Shown here one piece after another: positions 46,707 to 58,700 of a DNA stretch of 64,000 nt. Below the pieces are notes generated by a model, which ran no database searches, had not been told where the DNA came from, and worked only from the letters and a program-made list of their open reading frames with translations. Location of the stretch: the NCBI GenBank assembly GCA_940671915.1, contig CALNVZ010002100.1:5492876-5556875 (forward strand), written 5' to 3'. The DNA comes from Paracentrotus lividus. Taxonomy: Eukaryota > Echinodermata > Echinoidea > Camarodonta > Echinidae. Each line of letters starts with the position of its first letter. The first letter of the stretch is position 1. The position numbers and the translations under genes were made by a program.

Positions 46707-49700
46707 ATGTAACACTTGTATTAATGAATGATAAATTCCACTGCTGTCACTCATATTGCTAACTTTGTAAATATACTTAGTGAATCTATCCTAGTAACTT
46801 CTACAGTACTCAATGTCCCGCAGGTAGAGCGTTGATAAATAAATAGTCATCAAATCACAAAGTTGATGGTTGAATCATATTTATTTGTTGCAACTCAGAG
46901 TTTCATGCAAAGCGATCATCAGGCTACTAATGAAACATTGTATATATACCATTCAAACAATCATTAATGTTAAGACATACATGTATATCCTTGGATTATT
47001 AAGGTATATTTCCTTGCAAATATTTTACTCGGTAATCTTGGACAGGGAAAATGAGAGGGTAAAATTTAATTCATGATATCAATTACTAGTTGACCCTTAG
47101 TTTATTTTAATGATAATTGACTCTCTCATAAAAAAAAAAATTAAAAAAATAATAAATTCAGTAATAAACAAAACATATACAAACAAGTATACTTTTTTTA
47201 AAGCATTTCTAAATCTGTTTATTATAAATGGCATGTAAAGACAGGATTTTACAATCAGTTACATTAATTTTATTTTTTTGAATACATTTTGTCTTATAGT
47301 ATGTCAGTGTACAATTTTTGTACAGTAAACATGAATGACAGCAGTATTTTGTCTGGTCATTAAGAAATGATACTTTTAATTGTCTTTCATGTCTTGCTAA
47401 TTTTGGCATCATTATGTCTGTAAATGTGAATCTAAACAGTTTCTCATTAGGATCTGTGTTGTAGTGCAATTTATATCCTCTGTTTAATGTCCCCTCACTG
47501 CTAATTGTTATATAAATAGAATGCCGATAATTGTTTCCATAATTAGGTTACCCCTTCCACTCATCAAAATCAACTACGCTATTGTCATTTAATTAGCTGA
47601 ATAGCCATGAGCCACTGTTTGAGATTTCAGTCTCTATCTAAACACCTTTCCCCATTTCAATGTTTGCTCAGCTCTTGGATGCATGTGGGTATTTGGCTTG
47701 ATGTAACTATGGTAACAATTTTCCGGGTGCTCAGTGATGTGGTGTGGTGTGCAGATCAATGCCTAGAGCCCAAGTAGCATATGTTTATCCACAATGAGAA
47801 ACACTTACTAAAGTGTGCGCTTATATTTGCACTGTTCAGGATCTTTTATCTCTCTGTTGAACCACTGTTGGTCTATGGGTAGCTGTCAGTCACGCTTCAG
47901 CGAGCTTGGAAATCAAGACATCAACCTAGCTTTAGTATATGAGAGCGTGCCGTTTACCTTTTAGGGTCGTCAGCCAAGCATTGATCTCTCACGCTCTCTG
48001 CAGCTGTATTGAGTACCAGGAATCAATACTCCCTTCACTTTATTGAATAATAACTATTTAAGGACATTTTATATTTGGCAAAATTATGATCCTCTGAAAG
48101 GATATCAATATTTTGGATTCAACTTGGAATTGATCGTGGAGGTTATTTATAAGCCATTGCGTTACTTTCAGCAGTAGATAGCATAGAGTCTGTCGATCTA
48201 AGAAAGCTCACATTTCATCTGCACATATTGTTGCATATTGGATATAGCTGTCTCTTGTTGATCTGCCTATATGGTGGAAATCATCTCCAAGAGTCCTTCA
48301 AAACTGGAGTCATTAATTCATGTGGAAATAAGTTTATTTCACAACTTCGCAGCATAAAAAAAAATTGGATTTAACTGTCTCTTGTTGATCTGTCAGATAT
48401 ACATGTAGGGGTAGAAATCATTTTCTAGAGTTCTTCAGAACTGGAGTCATTAATTCATCTGGAAATAAATTTGCTTCACAGCTTTTCAGCATCAACAAAC
48501 TGGATGAAGAGGAAGGAATTGATTGCATGACCCTGTTCAAATTACTTGATTTGATTGAATGTGATCATTAGGTACCATGTCAATGATTAGTCCAAGGAGT
48601 CCAAGAGACAAGTATATAGGAGCGGGTGATTTGACACATCGTGAAGTCCAGAAAGATGTTACTAATAGGAAGGCAAGAACAAAACTAAGACTTAGCATTA
48701 TTTTGGATAAAAATAAACCTGGTAAGTGGTAAATATGGCAATCAAATTTGGAAAAAAAGGTTTTTGGCAAGTTAATTCAATCCCTTTTCTAAAAATTCTG
48801 GGTCAATCAGGGTCGGTCCCATTGCATAAAGAGTAGCTATAATTCTGTAATCATGAAATCCTGCATTTTGATTTGCTGTAGAGCAACATTGTTATGGATA
48901 GTTTTCATTTAAATCCATCCAAGGTGTCTGCTTTGTCTTGCTGAATAACGTTTTTGATGAGATATAAAGAGATGTCTTTTACTTGTTGATTTGTGAACTT
49001 TCTTAAGCATGAAATGAGCTGAATCTTTAATAAAAACTTGTATGATAAGATCATACATGTATGTAAAACACTTATTTTGTATTATTCTGCACATTGACCT
49101 GTAATGTTTTGATAATTTTTTTTTATTTTGTCAGTTTTCATATGTCCAATTTGACGACTTTAATGTATATTTACGTTGAAGTTAATAATAATGAGTGTTG
49201 TTGTTCCCAAGTAGCAGATTTGTTTGATAATAAATACTTTATAGAGCATGTCTTATCCTGATCACTCCAGATTATACTGTATTCTTGATCACGATAATCC
49301 TATTACTATTGTTCACGATATTCTCTTGAGTAGACTACATTTCAATTGATAATTTTTAGGTTTGAAGTGTTTACCTCTGGTTGGTCTGCAACCTGTTCGT
49401 CAATTTGGCAATTGGTCTAATATCATTTTGGTTCACTCCCACTTTGTCTATTATCCATATGGTCTAATCATTTTGTGTATTTATTATTTTGTCCAATCAT
49501 TTGACCAGTTGCTCGTCTACTTGTGAATGGCCATTCACCAAGTTGCAGCACATCTAAATATGTGTTTATATGCCAATTACATGAATTATTGAGAAGCTAT
49601 TAATTTCTATGTAACAGAAGTCTAAAACTACCACATGTCTACTTGCCATTATCACTTTATCACTGCCCATTACTCATGCGTTAAAGGGAGAAAAAAATGT

Positions 49701-52700
49701 GTTATATATGAAAACATTAGTTAATTATTGTGATTTCAAAAGTGTTTTTGAGAAATACTAAAAATGAAATTTAGATGTTGCAATTAATTCATTCCATCCT
49801 TTGTCTTTGTTTCAGATTACAGATACAGGAACAATGAAATCTTCAAGCGTATGAAAGTGACAACCTTTGTTCAGTTGGTGAGTAAACTTGTATTGCACTT
49901 TGAAAACAATACATGTATGTATCTTGGGATAATTTTTTTTTCAGTCAAACTTTAGTTTTGATGCAAAGAAGTTTTGAGTAGATTTTAAATATTAAAGTTT
50001 CACTATGTACTTTTAGGCCTTCATATTAATATGTACTTTCAATTCAATTCAATTCAATTTAATTTTATTTCGTCCATAACATAGTGCAATATAAAATAGA
50101 AATTTGACATGGGATTTCATTTATGATACAGCTAAATAACAACATTAAAAGGTTTTAAAAATTGGTACATTAATAACTAAATGAATACCAACGAACGTAG
50201 AGGGCGTCAACAGCTTCGCCAGTTGCTCTAAGGAAGGCCAACTGCATACGCGCATGCAGCTGAGATATGCGCACATTTAATTTGGCATGCCAACGAAATC
50301 AAACAGCGGTTCAACTCCTCGATGGATAAATAATGATCATGATAACAAAATGATATTTTTTATTTAAAAAAAAAAAGTAATTTAAAAAGATAATTATTTT
50401 CTAATTAATATATTTTTTTTACATAAACCAATATTTTGATTTTATTGTAAATCAAAATGTTAATTTCTATAATCTTTATTAGGTTAGTGATTTTTGTTAT
50501 CAGCGAGTTTACCAGACCACTACATTCCAGTGCTTTTTGCAAGATCGATTTTGTGCCGCATGCAAAGCATGTCGGGATTGAAAAGCGCCGCACTATTTTT
50601 TTGGCTGAGCTTATAGCGCCTGAGCTGAGCCGCATACAACACGTGTGTGCATGAGCGGCTGATCTGAAGCGCAGGTACTAGCTTGAATGCCAGCGCAGCG
50701 CCAACAGCCCTTGCGCCCTAGCCCCGGCGCAGGTGAGTGTATGTAGGCCTATCGATCACGGCTCGAGCAACTGAGCTGCTGCCGCAGATACCCGCCGCGC
50801 CCCCTCCTTGCCCTAAGCCACGGCGCAGACACTAGCGTGATCACCTGGCTTGGGTCTATTGAGCTGAATTTCCTAACGTTAGCCTAGCGGGGCCCGGGCT
50901 ATAGCCTGCCTTTGACCTAACGTACGTTAAGGCTAAGGAGGCCTTCCTATATCATCAGATCATTAAAAATGAGCCAAGACCCTGGATTATATCGTCAGAT
51001 TCGTAAACAGAGTAACGTTAGAGGGTCTAACGTTAGAATTTTAGATCTAGATTTAGATCTATGTATGATAGAGTAAGACTAAGTTTAACTTGATGATGAT
51101 CCTCTGTCGAACTTTATACAGTTAACTTAGAGATCTAACGTTAGATCTACTTCGTTAGAGAAGTTGTTCTGCTTTAAAATTTAGGTTCTGCTTTTCAACT
51201 AACCCCCGAGAAGATACGCCAACTAACTTAAGCTAGACCTATACGTTAGATCTAAGTTACATCTAGATTACTGTAGATTAAGTTTGATCTTGAATTTTTT
51301 TTTTTTTTGTTTTTTGTTTGGCTTGACTTGTTTTTCCGGGAAGAGATGATGATGCCCGAGGCCGAGGTGGGCCCAGTCATCAGAAACAAACAAATAAATA
51401 AATACATCTAATAAAGAGTAGATCTAGATCTAAGTAACGTTAAAAGATCTAACGTTAACTGTTAGATCCATTGACATTGATATTTTAAACTTTTAACAGA
51501 CATGTTAGCCTAGCTAGGGTCTACGTCAGGTTAGTTGTTGCCCGGCGTAGCCGCTGCGTTAGTTACCGGGAATGTCGATCAGTACCGTCACTGACTGACT
51601 CTAGAATCTACTCTGTTTTTATTAGAAATCTAGGTCTAACGTTAACGTTAGATCGAGCGTTCGACAAAGCCCTTCACGTATCTGTTTCTCGGTAAAAATA
51701 AAATAAAAAAGATCTGACCTCCATATTCCTGCAGTTAACGTTACTCTTACACCAACTCTTCAACAGCCATAGCATAGCAGACGATAAATGTGTATTTGCA
51801 GTTTCGCAGCGAAATATTTCCTTTGAAAGCTGTCAACCATGCCAATAACTTTATTTTCGTTATATAACAAAATAAAGAATGTTTCTAATTTAAGATAATT
51901 TTAACCTAAAAAATATTTCAAAGTATCAAACAAAAAAAATATTATATTTTGAGTTCAATATATATTTTTTGATACATAAATGAATAAAACAAATCCGTAT
52001 TTCTTGTTCTTTGTCAAATCTACAAACATCGAAAACCGCNNNNNNNNNNNNNNNNNNNNNNNNNNNNNNNNNNNNNNNNNNNNNNNNNNNNNNNNNNNNN
52101 NNNNNNNNNNNNNNNNNNNNNNNNNNNNNNNNNNNNNNNNNNNNNNNNNNNNNNNNNNNNNNNNNNNNNNNNNNNNNNNNNNNNNNNNNNNNNNNNNNNN
52201 NNNNNNNNNNNNNNNNNNNNNNNNNNNNNNNNNNNNNNNNNNNNNNNNNNNNNNNNNNNNNNNNNNNNNNNNNNNNNNNNNNNNNNNNNNNNNNNNNNNN
52301 NNNNNNNNNNNNNNNNNNNNNNNNNNNNNNNNNNNNNNNNNNNNNNNNNNNNNNNNNNNNNNNNNNNNNNNNNNNNNNNNNNNNNNNNNNNNNNNNNNNN
52401 NNNNNNNNNNNNNNNNNNNNNNNNNNNNNNNNNNNNNNNNNNNNNNNNNNNNNNNNNNNNNNNNNNNNNNNNNNNNNNNNNNNNNNNNNNNNNNNNNNNN
52501 NNNNNNNNNNNNNNNNNNNNNNNNNNNNNNNNNNNNNNNNNNNNNNNNNNNNNNNNNNNNNNNNNNNNNNNNNNNNNNNNNNNNNNNNNNNNNNNNNNNN
52601 NNNNNNNNNNNNNNNNNNNNNNNNNNNNNNNNNNNNNNNNNNNNNNNNNNNNNNNNNNNNNNNNNNNNNNNNNNNNNNNNNNNNNNNNNNNNNNNNNNNN

Positions 52701-55700
52701 NNNNNNNNNNNNNNNNNNNNNNNNNNNNNNNNNNNNNNNNNNNNNNNNNNNNNNNNNNNNNNNNNNNNNNNNNNNNNNNNNNNNNNNNCACTATTTTTTT
52801 CCTTGGTCACAAAAATAGAGCGGAGTTGGCCTTCCTTAGAGCAACACGCGAAGCTGTTGACGCCCTCTACGTTCGTTGATGAATACATACATAGATACAA
52901 GTCAACATAGAAATATCAGGCGAAAAAAAAAAATCGACAGGAAAGAAAGAGAGAAAGTAAAAAGGAGTAGATGCGAAAAGCAGGAAAAATAAATTGGCAT
53001 ATATACTACAGCGACAGTGAAAAACGAAGAAAAACGCATGAGGGTGAGATTGCTGAGGGTGCTTGAATGCAGATTATACATGTAAGTTACATGTATATCA
53101 AAATAAGTTATTTCCTGGCATGACAAGTCATAAATTTACGGTATACGAGAAAGAGAACCATAGGTTTACCTTTTTTTTTTAATTGTACAGTTTCATGGTG
53201 TGTATATCAATTGCAGCAAATGTAAAGATGATTTGTGAGACCCGATACTGGCAAAGTATATTCTTTTCATACAGCTGTTTGTATCTGTCCACTATACTTT
53301 CTTGATTTGCATTTCTTTCACTTTCGCAACTTTATGAAAAAGAAAGTGATAATGATGTCTATGATGATGATGATTATTTGGTGGTGATATTTTTCTGCTT
53401 CTTAATTTGTTCTTCTTCGCTCAAAAGTGATTAGGAATCGTGGGAATATTTTATATTTTTGCAGGAAATGCTACCTTCAAGGTATTTTTATTTGAATGCA
53501 AGTTCAATTGTTGAAAGTGACTTGGTTTTATTTGTTTTGTCAAAGGCTCAGGGAGGGGTCTTTTCAACATCAATTAGGGGAGCTTTCAGGAATCACTTGT
53601 GCATACATTCTATCCTTTCATTTGCCGCTTAGCTTTCTATTTACTTTTATCTTACATGTAGACTAATGAAGGAAGGATATTTTTAGCATTTGAGGAAGTT
53701 ATGGGACAAAAAGTATTATTGTACTGGGTGTAGACTATGTGGGTTTGAACTTCTGATTTAGAACTTGCTAACAGGCCAATACTAGTACATGTACATGCCA
53801 CCTTAATGAAATTTCTGTTTCATAACAAAGTTCAATAATTGTTGTTTGTCTCCGCCATCACTTCTGAAGTTTGTTTTCCCCTTCCCTTTCCTGCCCTCTT
53901 TCTCTACTTTTTAGATTCATTTCTTTGTCTTTGATTTTCTCTGTGTTTTTGTATTTTCATAGTGCCTTCTCCTTTCCCCTCTCTATTCATGTGATGCTCA
54001 TATGTGTATGTCTCTGTCATCCCTCTCCCTTCCTCCTTCTCTTCTTCCCACCCCTCCATCACTCTGGCTCTTTCTGTATCTTCCTGATAATGATCCCTTT
54101 TAAAAATCAAATAGAAAAGATCTCTGTTTGATCAGTGTTTGCCAAACTTTTTGTTGCAAAGACGCCATGAATATGTTTGTAGCAGACAAGTGCCAAATAT
54201 TTGTTGTCCCTCAAGGGCTCTCATCGCCCTCATTTTATCCACTGACTTTATGACTGTAGTTTGGTGAATGCTAAAAGGAGGTTTAGCCTTTGATATTGCC
54301 TCCTTTTGACTCCCAAAAGAAGATGGATTTGATAAAGAGATTTGTGCTGTTTATTTGGTTACTGATATTAAATGTGCTTTGATAATTTCTTAGTTATATT
54401 TTGCTCCTTCTCTGTAAATAAAATAAACCTTGGTGTACTCCAGATCTGAACTAAAAAAAAAAAAGACAAGTGTATGGTGATCTTACATTAGAGAAATAAC
54501 ATGCACGATTCCTTCATAGAAATGTTCACAAATCCTACCATGTTTAATGATGGTTTAATTGCGTGCTCAATTTGTAATTATAGTTTACATTGATCTTGTA
54601 TGCTACCTGTATGAGATTTTAATGTGCCTCCTAAATTGTACGAATGCAATAATCAGAAGAGCAAACCTTTATAAATTAGATTCACAAAACCTATTTGATC
54701 GAACTTCAAACTATAAAGCCCTGAGCCGCAGCACCCACCCTAATGAAATAAAAGTAATCTCATAAATGTAGCAAACTATATTGGTATTTCATTATGCATG
54801 CTTCTATTTCTGTTCAATCACTTTGGATGGCATTTATTGAAGCTTCCTAATTACGCTGCGAGCATGTGCATATTGGTTGTGTCGGAACTATTCTATGCAT
54901 GGTTGCTAGGTGATGAGGGAAGCTCATTTCAGATATTTACTCTCTCTCTCTCTCTCTTGTCTGCCAGGTTTTACAAGTAAACACAATCCGCCAGAATGAG
55001 AGACAGGAATCAAGAATGAGAAGTATTTCAGGTTTGTCAAACAATAACCATATTTATCTTCAACCTGTTGGTATACATTTAACTTCAGTCAGATACCTCT
55101 GACATTTAAATACATATCAAATAAAGAAATTGCATATAGGGAATATTTATATTTTTTATTCTTCTTTTTATTTATTTCTTGGGGTTTCTTTCTTTTTTCT
55201 TTTTTTTTTACAACTGAATATTTTTTATTAGGGGAATTCGATATGTCCTTTTTAATTTACTGGTTCATTTTTTTTTTGTATGATACAATGTGCATTAATA
55301 GTACATGTCTTTGATAATATTGATTAATATGTCATGATTATTACATGCAGATAATTTGGAAACACAAAAAACATGAAAAAGACTAGGATTAATGGCCATT
55401 TAATGCATTACATTATTTCAGTCAAGATTCTAAATAAATTTATTTCACTCAATATAAAAACAACATAAAATACATCATTGCAAGTAAAATACATGAAATA
55501 TGAATAATTGAAAGTACATACATGTAGAAAAACAAGGGACATAAATTACTTGTTCATGCTCTTGATTGGCAAATATGTATATCTTCCTTTGCATTGTAGA
55601 AGCTGAAAGACCAGCAACTACTGATATCAATTTTAATGGTGGTAGTGGTGATGGTCAGAGCCCTGTTCCATCTCTTGCCTTAACTGAGGGAGACTATGGA

Positions 55701-58700
55701 GGACAGCAAGAAACACCCTTATCATCAAGATCAACACTGCAGAGGTGTGCCTGACATATCTATTTTGGAAATGCAATATGCACTTGCCTTATATTTTGTT
55801 AGATTTAGAGCTAGGCCACCTTTTTCTGAGGACACTTTTTATCATTACTGTAAAAATTTGAGTGTGTAGAAAGGGCACCAAAACATTGAATGCCAAACAG
55901 GAACTTTTGGAAGGGGCACCAAGAGCACTCCTGAAGGGGGCATCCAAGTTGGATTGTGAAGCCCTGTGCTTGTTATAAATTTGATTAATCTATGATGGTG
56001 CAGTGGTGGAGGAAGGTTTGGTTTTCACAATCCTCAGTTTATATATGAATATATAATATATGGGCCTTAGAGTTTAAATTTGTTGTTTGTTTGTTAGAAA
56101 ATGCTCCAAATTTTATTGTCCGAACCGGATATTCTTCTTGCCCTTTTCTCGTGGGCTTGGCAGCCGCTGCTTATACTTATGGGATTATTTACAGGGAGAA
56201 TTGAATACAACTGTTATGCAAGAGGCCATCAGTTCTTCAAAGTCTTTCTAAAGCTGCCCTTAGTAAACATCAGTGGAAAACTGAATACAAAAAATGAGGA
56301 TTCATTTCAAAATACTCTATAGATTGTGAAATATATCCTCTTTTTGTGTTCAGTTTATGCCTTTGATGTTTTTGTGATTGGCTTCTTTGGGAAGACTCTG
56401 ATGGATTGCAGAGCAGATGCTCTTCTGTAGAGGAAAAAGGAATTAGAATGACAGATCAGATGAAAGGGATTAAGTTAGGATGATCAGAAAATGGGATGGT
56501 CTTGATGTAATTGTAGGATTATATTTTTCCTACATTGACAATACAAGCCTAGAAAGTATGACTCCCAGCATGTTTCTTTTGGTTATGTTGTCATTAATTT
56601 CAATATGATTTTCTTATTTTGTAGTACCAATAATGCATAAAGAGATATGATTATAAATGTATGTATTCTACTACAGTGGAAACTTAAATTTAAACAAAGA
56701 GATCGAGACGAACAGAAATACATAACCTGAAAATGAGAATATATTGGGATTCGAACCAGAGGCTCCCTGATTTATCTTATTTGATCCGAAAGCTACATGT
56801 ATGAAGCTTAGTTTTTTAACATCAGGATGATCAAATAATTGTGTCTGTTTGTGCTCAGGTCATGTACTTTTGTCTATATGTGATGCATCACAGAAAAATG
56901 AGAGACAAGTCGCATAGTAAATTCAGCAGTGGGTCAAGGAAATTGGTAAAATAATGATAAATGTGTAATTTGGGGGAAGGTATTTTTTTCTTCCAAATCT
57001 TCAATGTTTCATGTGTGCCCTATAAAGATTTTTGAGCAAAAGATTAAAGTGAAAGTAATAAAACCAGGGAATTGTTTGCCAATATCTTTGACTCTTTTCT
57101 GGCGACTTGTCTCTCATTTTGATGTGATGCATCACATATTTCATTTGTACTATTTATGCATTTAATCAAGAAGCTGTATGAATGAAGCCCAGATTTTTAA
57201 CATCAGAATGATCAAACAACTTTGTCTGTTTGTATTCAATTCAAGTAATCTGTTTGTCTATTTCTGATTTGTATCCATTATGCAGTGTAATAGCAGGTGT
57301 AGGAGAGTTTGATCTATCAGGAGAATATGTGGATGATCCTACACCTAGATCTGATGCAGAAATAGAATCAGAATGTCCTTACCTCATATAATGAATGAAA
57401 GCGCCGTAAAATATAAAAACAACAACAACAACCTCTTTTATATAAATATTATTATTATCATTATTATTGTTATTATTATTGTTATCCATTATACAGTGTA
57501 ATAGCAGGTGTAGGGGAGTTTGATCTTTCAGGAGAATATGTGGATGATCCTACACCTAGATATGATGCTGAACTAGAATCAGAATGTCCGTATCTCTTTT
57601 ATATAAATAATATAATAATAATAATAATTATTATTATTGTTATTATTATTTGTTATGCAGTGTGATAGCAGGTGTAGGAGAGTTTGATCTATCAGGAGAG
57701 TATGTGGATGATCCTACACCCAGATCTGATGCAGAAATAGAATCAGAATGTCCTTATCTTTTACTTGATCTGAGAGACAAAGATGTCTATGAGCAGTGTC
57801 ATATCATATCAGGTATTTAATCAGAGAAACCCCACTCTTACTCACCAGACAGGCACCAAATCCGCCCCCCCAAAAAAAACACAAAAAAACTGTGTCCTTA
57901 CATGTAGATGGTTGTGCATTAGCTCAAGCTTAATAAGTATATAAAATGAATTAGCCCATCAAAAACATCAAGCCTTTTCTCTCAAAAAGTGAACTAAGTT
58001 GGGCAAAAACTCAGCCCAAGTTATCTTGGTCTTATGTCCAAACTCGAGCTAGTTTCGCGGTTTTTGCCTTGAAATATTGTTCATTGAGCAGTGCTGCACT
58101 ATTGAAACCAAAGCCCAATACCAACATGCACATATCAGGCTTGATTGTACTGTCAAAGGACAGATTGTAAAACTCTTCAACTCGGTCTAACTCGAAGTAG
58201 CTCAAGTTAGAGCAGCATCACTTTCGCGCTAGACTTGTTTTTGTTTTTTCCCCGATCCACCTCTAGCTGGAGCTAGTGCAGCACTGCCTCTTGTATGGCC
58301 AAGATTTGATTGATTGTCAGTCAGTAGTGAGGTGTGAATAGGGTGTGAAGTTTGTTTATTGGACATAAATATAGGAAACAGGAGTGTACGAGGAGTGTAT
58401 TATGTCAAAAATAACATTGATGATTTATTCTATTACTTTTGAGGCTTGAATATCCTAGTCCCCAAAAAACATATCTTAAATTTGTTTGATTGGACATGAA
58501 ATGCACAATTAATTTTGTGTGTTCAGTAGTAATTTAGAAATGGGAATTTTGCCAAACGTGACCATGAGATAATCAGTTTGTATTTCTTTTAGAAGATAAA
58601 TGGTAACTGGAATGTCCTTTTTCTTTTTATGTTGCACTGTTTCATCCTGCAGCGGAATGCTATCCCACAGCAATGTTATCAAGAGCAGTCAACAATTTTA

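Noticed and set aside
51926-52910. Approximately 300-aa frames across the N run
   Set aside because: They consist almost wholly of unknown residues from the assembly gap.
56745-56760. GGTTCGAATCCC-like tRNA T-loop/B box on the minus strand
   Set aside because: No A box or cloverleaf could be built around it; at best a remnant of a tRNA-derived SINE.
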